Of a DNA stretch of 64,000 nucleotides, positions 55,275 to 63,131 are shown piece by piece. Location: the NCBI GenBank assembly GCA_049487715.1, contig CP150581.1, forward strand, positions 372,001 through 436,000, in the 5' to 3' direction. The position numbers and the translations under genes were made by a program. Numbering within the stretch: the stretch's first letter is position 1; each line of letters begins with the position of its first letter. The DNA comes from Pycnococcus provasolii (lineage: Eukaryota; Chlorophyta; Pseudoscourfieldiophyceae; Pseudoscourfieldiales). A model generated the notes under the pieces. That model saw nothing but the letters and a program-made list of their open reading frames with translations, ran no database searches and had not been told where the DNA came from.

Positions 55275-56555
55275 ATGCCCGCCTGCGCCTCCGCCTCCGC
55301 CTCCGAAGAATGCAGCGAGTCTTACGCGTCACTTAAGCTGTGGCTCTTAAGGCACGGCGCAGTCATACACCCTTCTGTTGATATATTCCGTGACGACGGT
55401 GACGGTGGCGATAACTCTGCTCGTCCCTCCACCTCCTATCGAGGTTTGCGCACGTCCTCTGCCCTCGCGCCCTCCACTCTGTTAGTGAGCGTACCTAGGC
55501 GTCTGCTGTTAACTAGTGGAGGCGTCTCCTCCGACAATCTACCAACTGCTTTGGTGCGCGAAATGATCAAGGAAACAAATAAGGCAGGCTCGTCGTTCTA
55601 CAGTGTCTATTTGGCGACGCTTCCGCAACGCGCGGAATACCACATCCTATCCCTCTGGACAAACGAGCAGGCACGGCACTTACAAGCGTCGTACGCACTT
55701 GCTCGATGGAAACGACTTCAGCAGCAACTCAGCGAGTCGGTGACAACCAGCCAAAATAAAATTGGTTCCGCCGCGACAACGGCGATGTGCGAGTGGGCCG
55801 TGGCGACCGTCTCAACACGTGCCGTGTACGCGACCGCGGACGAACCGGGTGGCGTTCTCTGCCCGTTCGGCGACATGCACAACTACCAACCTCCGCAAAA
55901 GGCGTGCGGCACGAACGTTGGCGACGCCGCGTACGACGCGCAAACGGAGACGCTCAACTGGACAACCAAGAAGGCGTACACGCGAGGAAGTGAGGTGTTC
56001 ATGACATACGGCACCTACACGTCGTTGGATTTGCTCGAGTACTACGGTTTTCTTCTGCCCCCGCGCGCGAATGACGACCACGAAACGTTCGAGCTGTGCG
56101 ACGCCGCGATGGAGCACCTCGACAACGCCCTGCCGCTTCCACGTGGTGACAGTGCGCTGAACCGTGCGGTGGGTGCTGCGGGCGTGCTATCTGTCGACAC
56201 GCAGGGGACACCAAGCTACGCCTTGCTTGTGCGTGCTCGTGCTGGCGCTCTTCACGCTGCTGGCACGGACGACCGCGTGGCGGCTGACAAGGTGCGTGTC
56301 GGTGAGCCGCTGAAGGAGACGTCGTTGGAGTGCACGGCGCTGCGCGCGATTGCACGTTGCGTGCATGCAGACCTCAACGGGGCACCAACATCGTTGGAGG
56401 AGGACAAGGCACTGCAACGGAAGACGTGCAGTGATGACTTGCGTTTTCACCTTGCGTTGTCGTGGCGCATTGCTTGGAAGAGTGCTCTGATATGTTGTCG
56501 ACAGACATGCGACGCGAGCGCGCGCGAAGACGACTCTGCGCCGAACCGCGAGTAA
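55275..56555 (+). CDS. SETD3/SETD4-like SET-domain methyltransferase
   Basis: A 426-residue protein of the RuBisCO-LSMT/SETD3-SETD4 class, which methylates lysine or histidine of non-histone targets. The N-terminal SET part has LKLWLLRHGAVIHPSVDIFR and LLVSVPRRLLLTSGG; an inserted helical region (I-SET) follows (TLPQRAEYHILSLWTNEQAR). The catalytic end is LCPFGDMHNYQPP (in place of PxxDxxNH) and SEVFMTYGTYTSLDLLEYYGFLL, with the conserved Tyr of FxxYG. A helical RuBisCO-LSMT substrate-binding domain follows. The His of NH(Y) is altered, so activity is uncertain. The stop codon overlaps the 3' motif AGTAATGGAAT. Confidence 0.82.
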   Translation: MPACASASASEECSESYASLKLWLLRHGAVIHPSVDIFRDDGDGGDNSARPSTSYRGLRTSSALAPSTLLVSVPRRLLLTSGGVSSDNLPTALVREMIKETNKAGSSFYSVYLATLPQRAEYHILSLWTNEQARHLQASYALARWKRLQQQLSESVTTSQNKIGSAATTAMCEWAVATVSTRAVYATADEPGGVLCPFGDMHNYQPPQKACGTNVGDAAYDAQTETLNWTTKKAYTRGSEVFMTYGTYTSLDLLEYYGFLLPPRANDDHETFELCDAAMEHLDNALPLPRGDSALNRAVGAAGVLSVDTQGTPSYALLVRARAGALHAAGTDDRVAADKVRVGEPLKETSLECTALRAIARCVHADLNGAPTSLEEDKALQRKTCSDDLRFHLALSWRIAWKSALICCRQTCDASAREDDSAPNRE

Positions 56556-56579
56556 TGGAATCCATGTATGTACTTTACT
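56551..56579 (+). terminator. Conserved 3'-end motif, interrupted copy
   Basis: AGTAATGGAAT (including the TAA stop of the SET gene) and TGTACTTTACT flank a short insertion CCATGTA. It is the plus-strand counterpart of the elements on the minus strand at 26.7, 60.5 and 63.1 kb. Confidence 0.55.
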
Positions 56580-56759
56580 GAACCTACTTCTCATGTCTTG
56601 GTAGACGAGTTGCGACGATGGTCACCATGATGTCTGTTTCTTTGGGGATAAGGAAATTTTCGCCCCTGGCAGCCTAGAGAGGGCCGTTTTTGGTCGTTCT
56701 GGCGGACTGTCAAAATTCGCCGCCTCTTCACCGCCGCGTCCACCTGCAGCATCGACCTC

Positions 56760-57653
56760 ATGGGCCCAACGCGAACGCAACGACGCACAAAGCAACGCAA
56801 TGGTCGCCTGAGGTTCCGCGTGGGCGACCGCGTGGAGTGCAACTGCAAATACGGGTGGAAGCAGGGAACCATCAGCGAGCTGAACATCGTGAAAGAAGGC
56901 GAACCCGGAAGAGATCACCCGGCGCGTTACGCCTATGAGATAGAGACCGACGATGGACAGACCCACAACGCCCCTGTGGACAGGGACGGGACCATTCGAG
57001 CGTCACCTGAGACTCTCCTGCCACGCGGTCGTGCATTGAGCCTAAACAGCACCATACGCTTTCGTGGCCTTCGCGACCGGTCTGACCTCAACGGAAGGTT
57101 GGGCACGATCCTCATGTTGGCCGACGACGAAGGCGACTGGCGTGTCAAAGTGCACTACTACTACAATATGACCGTATACGCGAAATCATCCAACTTATGT
57201 GCGCTGAGGTGGCAGAAAGCAAGCGATTTTCCACTGCCAACGGAGTCTGAACTAGTCAATGTACTTGACACGACCAAGTGCGTCGTCATAAAGTTCCGCA
57301 AGGACAGTGGCGATATCCGTGAGATGATTGCGACCAGGAACCTCGACGAGGTCCCTTATCGGGATTGGCCACCCTCAGGCGTGAAGAACCACGTCAAAGG
57401 CGCAGCCATCCACGTCTACGACAAGAACAAGATGGGTTGGCGCAGCTTCAGGTACACGAGGACCTCGGCTTTCCCAAGCCTGCCATCGGCGGACTCATGC
57501 GCCGCATCCGCGCCGGCTTCGCCAGCATTGAGGCCGAGCGCCGCGGACCATCCACGCAGACGGAACCTCTTCCTGCCTTCGTCGCCGCTGCCATACTCGA
57601 CCTTGGCTTCTCTGCCACTACTGACATCTACCTCATCCGCGATTGCACCCTGA
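56760..57653 (+). CDS. Protein with beta-barrel repeats and a phage-type WYL_2/SH3-like domain
   Basis: The 297-residue frame begins with a module seen in stramenopile, haptophyte and algal proteins (RFRVGDRVECNCKYGWKQGT, then YAYEIETDDGQTHNAPVDRD). A second small barrel is at 95-140 (RGLRDRSDLNGRLGTILML). Residues about 175-238 (KCVVIKFRKDSGDIREMIAT, then AIHVYDKNKMGWRSFRYTR) resemble the small Sm/SH3-like WYL_2 (DUF2693) domain typical of phage and giant-virus proteins. After WRSFRYTR the reading frame enters sequence that codes for the recombinase-like ORF in another frame, so the true C-terminus is uncertain and may have been replaced by the insertion. Confidence 0.55.
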   Translation: MGPTRTQRRTKQRNGRLRFRVGDRVECNCKYGWKQGTISELNIVKEGEPGRDHPARYAYEIETDDGQTHNAPVDRDGTIRASPETLLPRGRALSLNSTIRFRGLRDRSDLNGRLGTILMLADDEGDWRVKVHYYYNMTVYAKSSNLCALRWQKASDFPLPTESELVNVLDTTKCVVIKFRKDSGDIREMIATRNLDEVPYRDWPPSGVKNHVKGAAIHVYDKNKMGWRSFRYTRTSAFPSLPSADSCAASAPASPALRPSAADHPRRRNLFLPSSPLPYSTLASLPLLTSTSSAIAP

Positions 57654-58297
57654 TCGTGCTCTCCTACTGCTTCTTCTCACGCGGCGACTCCGGCGTCCGC
57701 GCTACCCGCCCTGCCATCCGCATCGATGCTGACGGCCTCCACCTTGCCGAGGCTGCCAAGAACGTCTCCCGTCTGCTGCCTCGCCTCCTTCGCTACCCCT
57801 GGCCCGCTAATTCTGCCGGACGCGCACCGCACGATCTGCTGCGCCTCTTCTTTACGCGATCCGCTGCTGCCTGGGCCGATCGTGGCTACTCGCCGCCTGC
57901 TCAGCTCTTCCGCCTTCCCAACGATACCCTCGTGCCCGTCGTCGAACACGGCGTCCGCGAATCCGTTCTCCCCGCACGCCTCATGGACGCTGCTCTCACC
58001 AACGTGCTGCCCCGCCTGCCGCACCGCCCTTCTCCGTTCGGCCGCTGGACCAAGAAATCCATCCGCCAGGGCGCCGCCAGCTCTGCACTCGCAATTGGCG
58101 TGTCCCTTCCACGCATCATGCGCTGGGGCATCTGGCTCAGCCTGGAAGCCATTCAGGTCTATCTCGATCCTCTGATGCCCGCCGATCCTCACGCTCATCT
58201 CTTTTTTGGCCACCTTCTGCGGGCTCCTGACTCAGCCCCGCTCTACGTGGCTCACTCCAACCAGACCGCCAACAGTGCCGGTCAGGAGGCACGTTAG
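57440..58297 (+). mobile_element. Tyrosine-recombinase-like ORF (truncated, no own start)
   Basis: The frame lacks an ATG before its conserved part (first in-frame ATG about 57496). It reads LPAFVAAAILDLGFSATTDI, LIVLSYCFFSRGDSGVRATRP (probable first catalytic Arg), then LFFTRSAAAWADRGYSP and GRWTKKSIRQGAASSALAIG, LPRIMRWGIWLSLEAIQVYL. KKSIRQG...IMRWGIW...YLDP has the order of the HxxR...W...Y catalytic end of phage-integrase-fold recombinases, as in DIRS/Ngaro and related elements, with Lys for the usual His. The last codons are encoded by a 25-base direct repeat. It is probably a 5'-truncated element inserted at the end of the previous gene. Confidence 0.6.
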
Positions 58298-58550
58298 GGT
58301 TTCTTGGTAACCCTGGTGCCTGCCGGCACCTATCCTGCTAGGGCTTCGCCCTACCATTGCTTTGTCGTTCGACTCCCACCCTCTTTCGCTCCCACCCAAT
58401 TTTGCCTCCTGACCGACTTTTGTTTGCTTTGTCGTTCTGGACCTAAACAGTTTTTTCCTTTTCTCGCTACAAGAATTCGACTTTTTTGCACCTTTTTCAT
58501 TCTTGTAACTCAAAGCACAGTTTAAGCCAACAGTGCCGGTCAGGAGGCAC
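58268..58550. repeat. 25-base direct repeat pair with hairpins between
   Basis: Identical 25-base copies lie at 58268-58292 and 58526-58550 (core AACAGTGCCGGTCAGGAGGC). Just after the first come two hairpins: GGTGCC-TGCC-GGCACC at 58315-58330 and TAGGGC-TTC-GCCCTA at 58339-58353. Split direct repeats next to a tyrosine recombinase resemble Ngaro/PAT-like retroelement ends. No reverse transcriptase is present in the window. Confidence 0.7.
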
Positions 58551-58950
58551 CAGTGTACCTAACAGTCTCACCAGTCCTAACCCAAACACTATTGTAGCGA
58601 TCTTATTGGGATGATAGACTAAGTGTAACCTCATCAGGGAGTCCATTGAGATCCCTCCGTGCTAATAATAATAATGCGTTTTCGAAACCCCATGTAAAGT
58701 TTACTGGAAAGGTAAGCAGAGCACTAGAGCAGACCACCTCAGGGAGCCCCTCCCCTTATTCTTACCTTATTCTTACCTACTACCCTAACCTAACCTTACA
58801 TATGTAGGCCTAATTTTTGTTTTGTTGGTTTCTCCCTTTACAGAAGTACCTTGCAACGAACGGGTATCCCCATCTCCTCCGACTCTTCCTCCCTCGGCGT
58901 ATCTGGTGTTGCCGTTGTTGTCGTCGTCGTTGTTGCCGGCGTTGTCGTGT
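58551..58950. other. Intergenic/5' region with candidate 5'-UTR intron
   Basis: GTAAGC at 58712 and TTTCTCCCTTTACAG ending at 58843 could delimit a 132-base intron ahead of the start codon at 58951. AAAG precedes the donor. The sequence upstream (58560-58700) holds TAA repeats and no ORF. The exon between 58844 and 58950 is open in another frame only. Confidence 0.4.
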
Positions 58951-60387
58951 ATGATGGCGGTGAAACGTGAGAACTCTCCTGGGGCTGGGGAGGAGGAGCC
59001 TGAGGAGAGGCCGAGTCATCTTGTAGCAGCAGCAGCAACAACAACGTCAGCTGGACAACAACAAGTTCAAGTGCAAGGTCCTGTTCCGACGTTGGCGGAG
59101 GCGACGGCAAGACGAAACAAAAAAAGAAACGATCCGCGAAACTTTGCGGGTGATGGTGCTGGCGGCGCGAGCGAAGTCAAGCAAGGCCATGACAACTCTG
59201 GACAAACATCGGCCACCTCCTCGCCGACTGGACAAACATCGGCCACCTCCTCGCCGACAATCCGGTCGCCGCGGCACCCATCGTCAAGGCGAGGGTCGCT
59301 GAATGCACAGGCGGCTGATGACGCAACTCGGTCCGCTGCGACCATTCTTGAAGATAACAACGGCGACGGCGGCGACGAAGACGGCGGCGACGCACACGCC
59401 CAACCCGTCCTCGCGGCCGCGGCACAGCCAGGAGGAATTCACCCGGAACAGCTCAGACAACAGCTTGCCAGGTTGGAGGAGAACCTACACAACAACGTCA
59501 CTGACGACGTCGACGTCGACAACGACGACCTGTTTGCGAACGGCGGAAGACACACGGTTCACGCAGCAGTCAGCAACTGGTACAGTGACGACGCTATAGC
59601 AGCTGCTCGGGAAGAAGATGATACCACGTTTCCACAGTCGCTGCCGACGTTGACGCCAAGATCTCCCATCAGTCCGACGCGAAGACGGGAGGCTTCACAC
59701 GACGATGTCGAGCACGACAGCCTCCTCGGCCCCCCGCGACAAAGAATGCGCACTTCGGCAGAACTGCACGGCATGTCGCCGGAACTCTCTCATCAAACGC
59801 AGGCAACGGAACAGATGGTGGGCGCTGATCCGTCGCACGAAATGTCAGGACTTTCGGACGAAGATACGATCGGAGCTGACGTTACCATGCATCTCCTGTC
59901 ACAGCATGCGGCATCGCTGCGGAATATTGTGGCACCGCCGCCGCCACCGCCGCCGCCGCCGACAACCGGCCGCGAAATGTTGCCTCCACCACCGCCGCCG
60001 CCGCAACTACCTGTGACATCCCCCGAATCTGAGACAACCGGTGCATCCGCGAGGCGCGGCCACACCGTGACGATGCGGCGCCACGAGGAGAATAATGAGT
60101 CGCCATCGGAGAGCGCCACGCGAATAAGCATGCGCGAACAACGCCTTAACGCGGCAAATACCCGACTGAACAGACATGTGATGGAGCAGAGGATGGCAAT
60201 CAGGGATATCGAGGATGCGCTCAGCGGAGCTGAGATGGGTTTGCGCATTCTCAATCTCGAAGATAGCGCGACGCCAGGGCCAGAAAGTAGGATCAATGCG
60301 CTGAGCATCGAGCAGATGCTCGACGCTTGCCAGCTCGAAGACATGTCCCTCAATCGCATCGCGGGTATCGTGAGTATCAATCAATAA
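58951..60387 (+). CDS. Pro/Ser-rich hypothetical protein with C-terminal helical region
   Basis: From ATGATG at 58951 about 478 residues, mostly disordered. A ten-residue unit GQTSATSSPT is tandemly duplicated (30-base repeat, about 59199-59258); acidic EDNNGDGGDEDGG, poly-Pro blocks (APPPPPPPPPTTG and EMLPPPPPPPQLP) and Arg/Ser-rich segments follow. The last 90 residues (SMREQRLNAANTRLNRHVME, RDIEDALSGAEMGLRILNLE) are predicted helical and may be a coiled coil. Nothing identifies a function; it resembles scaffold or nuclear low-complexity proteins. Convergent with the JMJD7-like gene. Confidence 0.6.
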   Translation: MMAVKRENSPGAGEEEPEERPSHLVAAAATTTSAGQQQVQVQGPVPTLAEATARRNKKRNDPRNFAGDGAGGASEVKQGHDNSGQTSATSSPTGQTSATSSPTIRSPRHPSSRRGSLNAQAADDATRSAATILEDNNGDGGDEDGGDAHAQPVLAAAAQPGGIHPEQLRQQLARLEENLHNNVTDDVDVDNDDLFANGGRHTVHAAVSNWYSDDAIAAAREEDDTTFPQSLPTLTPRSPISPTRRREASHDDVEHDSLLGPPRQRMRTSAELHGMSPELSHQTQATEQMVGADPSHEMSGLSDEDTIGADVTMHLLSQHAASLRNIVAPPPPPPPPPTTGREMLPPPPPPPQLPVTSPESETTGASARRGHTVTMRRHEENNESPSESATRISMREQRLNAANTRLNRHVMEQRMAIRDIEDALSGAEMGLRILNLEDSATPGPESRINALSIEQMLDACQLEDMSLNRIAGIVSINQ

Positions 60388-60472
60388 TGACAGCAAGTAC
60401 TGCGAGTGGAGCTCTCACGCCGGACGCCAGCGAAAAGCGTCCTAAAGTTGGGTGGTGAGGGACGACCGTTGC

Positions 60473-60498
60473 ACAAAGTAAAGTACATTCCATTACTA
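60473..60498 (-). terminator. Conserved 3'-end motif, copy 2
   Basis: Minus-strand TAGTAATGGAATGTACTTT continuing ACTTTGT, starting 4 bases after the JMJD7-like stop codon. It is identical to the copy at 63083-63110 over 26 bases. Confidence 0.65.
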
Positions 60499-60501
60499 TC
60501 T

Positions 60502-61947
60502 TTAGCTCCGGCCATTCGCATCACACCACAGTTGAAAATCGCGCTCCCACAGGTCGTCTTCATACGGCGCCTCGAAGCTGCCCTTCGAGCTTGGTGGGTG
60601 GTACCAAAAATTCAGCGCCAAGTGTGCGCCACCATCTTTGTCGCCATCATGGTAGCTAGTCACGTCGTGCCACGTCCCTGCAGGCAAATACAGCATTTCC
60701 CCGGCGCGCAAAACTATCTCCGTGCTGTTAGCGACGACTTGATCGGAGCTAACAGAGCTGAAATGTGGCAGATTGTTTTCGCCATCGACTTGTTGGCCTT
60801 CATCATCATCACCGCCGTCATCATCAAAGTCGTCGTCGTCGTCGTCGTCGTCGTCAAAGGCGTCAGAGTCACCACCATCTTCCTCCTCCTCGTCTTCCTC
60901 TTCGATGTTAGCGAAGCCGCCAACCGCAAACGCGAGCGCAGAATCGAGACGCTCCTCAGCCTGCTCAACCGCCTTGCGCGCAGATTGTATCCTTTTTTTG
61001 TCACCACTCGCCTCGGCGGTATCAAGCTGCTGCTCCGCTTTCGCAAGTTCAACGTCTGCAACTCTCCTTGCATCGCGTGCCGTGGCTCCATCCTCTCGAC
61101 ACCGCTCGGCTCCTTCATATCTCACCCTTCCGTTGTCGAACACTTCTGCGACGGTCCCTATCGGCTTCATGTGCGTTTGTGTCAGAGACGCTGGCCAGAG
61201 TTTGAATTTCTTGGTACCTCGTAGAAGCACGTATAGGTTATCGTGCCAGTCTTGGTGCAGACCTGACGACTTTCCTGACGTCTTTCCCATCCACAAGTTG
61301 TATGCCGCGGGCGTGAGTTTTCCCATAATCTCAGGTCTGAGTGGCATGTCGTCAAGCAGCGGCGGCGTGGGTGCGTTGGCGACAGTGAGTCGACCTTGCG
61401 AGTCAAACGCCGCAGGCTGCGTCGTCATGTACGCCTCCTCTGACTTTTGATCAACACTAGTATTATTGTTCAAGTTGTGAATGAATTCCCTGAATGGCAT
61501 AGACTTTCCTCTCGTGTATTGTTTATTTGTGAGCGAGTAGACCATTGGCGTAACGATTTGCGCGCCAGCCTTGGAGGCGAGATACGAGTCGTTCCATTTC
61601 AATGTGAAGCCAGAACCAGGAGGAGAAGACGAGGGGATCTGAGCTGTAGGAGCAGTGACGAGCCATTTCTTGTCATTCCACGGGTGTGCTTTGATCACCG
61701 CACATTGGCGTTGGGATATGCACTCGCGATAAAACATAATACAAGACGGAGGAGAGGAGTAGGACATGACTTTGAAAGGAACCGACGACTCCTCGGACTT
61801 ATGAACAACCACATTGGCGGCGGCAGAGGAGTCACCCTTAGCCTCCTCCTCGCCATCGCCGTCGCCGTCGCCATCCAAGAAGGAGGAGGGAGGGTCCCAG
61901 GGTGAGGAAGAAGACTTGCGCTTCTTCGATGACAACTTGGAGGCCAT
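60502..61947 (-). CDS. JMJD7-like JmjC (cupin_8) oxygenase
   Basis: JMJD7 is a 2-oxoglutarate/Fe(II) lysyl hydroxylase (of TRAFAC GTPases). The 481-residue product starts ATGGCC. The fold runs from SSPPSCIMFYRECISQRQCA, AYMTTQPAAF and NLWMGKTSGKSSGLHQDWHD (HxD iron ligands) to NLYVLLRGTKKFKLWPASLT (Lys for 2-oxoglutarate), ending AGEMLYLPAGTWHDVTSY (distal His) and HLALNFWYHPPS. Between strands is an insertion of about 130 residues: an Arg/Glu/Ala helix (about 285-355) and a highly acidic tract of Asp (about 360-400) not seen in animal JMJD7. That insertion may be regulatory. Confidence 0.88.
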   Translation of the reverse strand: MASKLSSKKRKSSSSPWDPPSSFLDGDGDGDGEEEAKGDSSAAANVVVHKSEESSVPFKVMSYSSPPSCIMFYRECISQRQCAVIKAHPWNDKKWLVTAPTAQIPSSSPPGSGFTLKWNDSYLASKAGAQIVTPMVYSLTNKQYTRGKSMPFREFIHNLNNNTSVDQKSEEAYMTTQPAAFDSQGRLTVANAPTPPLLDDMPLRPEIMGKLTPAAYNLWMGKTSGKSSGLHQDWHDNLYVLLRGTKKFKLWPASLTQTHMKPIGTVAEVFDNGRVRYEGAERCREDGATARDARRVADVELAKAEQQLDTAEASGDKKRIQSARKAVEQAEERLDSALAFAVGGFANIEEEDEEEEDGGDSDAFDDDDDDDDDFDDDGGDDDEGQQVDGENNLPHFSSVSSDQVVANSTEIVLRAGEMLYLPAGTWHDVTSYHDGDKDGGAHLALNFWYHPPSSKGSFEAPYEDDLWERDFQLWCDANGRS

Positions 61948-62158
61948 GACGAGATCACGGCGAGTACACGTGTGACAACTAAACTTTAAGGGAGGGCGCG
62001 GCCATCCGGCGGCCGGCCAGCCCTAAGAGTAACCCCGAACTAACCCCTAAAGGTAACCCCGAATAACCTCGAACCCCGAATTCGGTGGTCTGATTTCTTC
62101 TTCTTCGGCCATTCTTTTTCCGACTCCTTCCCCATTCCCGAGTCCTGAGGTTCCCATC
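61948..62158. promoter_or_regulatory. JMJD7-like/ICMT-like divergent promoter with degenerate telo-box words
   Basis: TAACCCCGAACTAACCCCTAAAGGTAACCCCG-type units (each TAACCCC) are repeated between 62030 and 62080, in 211 bases between divergent starts. They are related to but not identical with CCCTAA arrays at other promoters. Confidence 0.6.
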
Positions 62159-63058
62159 ATGGCTCCCATGCCCATGATGGTTCCCGTCAGCAGCAGCACC
62201 AGCAGTGCACGTCTTGCCAGCTTCATGTTCCCTTCAATAAAGCCGTGTTCATTCTCTGGGAGAGCAGCTCACCTGAGGAGTGCACGTGTCACTCCTCTGG
62301 CTTGTGGGAGAATGGTCTCTAATACTCGTAGTAGTAGAGTTGATAATATGGGTCAGCAGTGCTCAGATTCTTTTGGTATACCCATTTGTCGTTTTAGTAG
62401 GCCTTATAGACGACTGCTAGTACTTAGGAACTTGCGGGACCGGCGTCAATGTTGTCGTTCGCCTTTCAGGTGCTCGGCTTCTCCCTCCGAGGAGGATGAA
62501 ACCGCGTCACCGTCCTCGTCAAAGTCTTCAAGTTTCGTGTCGCTCACTTCAGAACTACTCGACACATCCTCGCTCGGAAAACGGGGCGAAGTGTGGTTCG
62601 TACTGCAAGCCGTGGCGACCGTGTTGGTCGTCTTCCCACCCTTTTACTCGGAGTTTGAATCTGTCTCGCACATTCTCGGACTCGCGGGCGTCATTTTAGG
62701 CATCTACGTATGCGTCACGTCACTAGGGTCGCTCGGAAACGCACTCTCACCTTTCCCAAAGCCAACCGAGTCGGCCGAGCTCGTGACGACCGGGATGTTC
62801 GCAGCGACGAGGCACCCGACGTACACTGGCCTGCTCATCTTAGCATTTAGCGTCGCAATTCAAACGGGAAGTGGTGCTCGTACGCTGATGGCACTTGTGT
62901 TGTATGGCATCATGCACAAGAAGGCGGTTGTTGAGGAGAGGTTTTTGGTTGAGAAATTTGGCGACGAGTACACGCAATACCAAGCTACAACGCCCATGCT
63001 GTGGCCAAGCAAGGAGTGGTTTCAGAATGTTCTAAAAGATACAGATGTAAAGCAGTGA
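62159..63058 (+). CDS. Plastid-targeted ICMT/phospholipid-methyltransferase-like protein
   Basis: A 299-residue protein. The first ~110 residues are rich in Ser/Arg/Pro with few acidic residues and look like a chloroplast transit peptide (MAPMPMMVPVSSSTSSARLA..., RCSASPSEEDE cleavage region). The rest is a short integral-membrane methyltransferase with three or four TMs: VWFVLQAVATVLVVFPPFYS, LGLAGVILGIYVCVTSLGSL, and the SAM-binding end TTGMFAATRHPTYTGLLILA, LVLYGIMHKKAVVEERFLVE, KFGDEYTQYQATTPML. The RHPxY...EE...F...Y signature is that of ICMT and related isoprenylcysteine/phospholipid methyltransferases. Its plastid substrate is unknown. ATG at 62159. Confidence 0.85.
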   Translation: MAPMPMMVPVSSSTSSARLASFMFPSIKPCSFSGRAAHLRSARVTPLACGRMVSNTRSSRVDNMGQQCSDSFGIPICRFSRPYRRLLVLRNLRDRRQCCRSPFRCSASPSEEDETASPSSSKSSSFVSLTSELLDTSSLGKRGEVWFVLQAVATVLVVFPPFYSEFESVSHILGLAGVILGIYVCVTSLGSLGNALSPFPKPTESAELVTTGMFAATRHPTYTGLLILAFSVAIQTGSGARTLMALVLYGIMHKKAVVEERFLVEKFGDEYTQYQATTPMLWPSKEWFQNVLKDTDVKQ

Positions 63059-63082
63059 CCAGCACAGTTCACAATAGTGTAC

Positions 63083-63110
63083 ACAAAGTAAAGTACATTC
63101 CATTACTAAA
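63083..63110 (-). terminator. Conserved 3'-end motif, copy 3
   Basis: Minus-strand TAGTAATGGAATGTACTTT continuing ACTTTGT, 22 bases beyond the stop of the exosome gene and 25 bases after the ICMT-like stop on the other strand. Confidence 0.65.
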
Positions 63111-63131
63111 CGAGTGAGCGATTTTATGTTA

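Noticed and set aside
58560-58680. C/D snoRNA or tRNA-like sequence
   Set aside because: No correct box C/D pair, no cloverleaf, no A/B box; no tRNA or rRNA gene was found anywhere in the window.
56760-60387. Single spliced gene joining the WYL_2-like exon to the Pro-rich gene across the recombinase
   Set aside because: Splicing AG|GTACACG at about 57451 to the acceptor at 58843 gives a stop at 58968-58972 and not the frame of the downstream gene.
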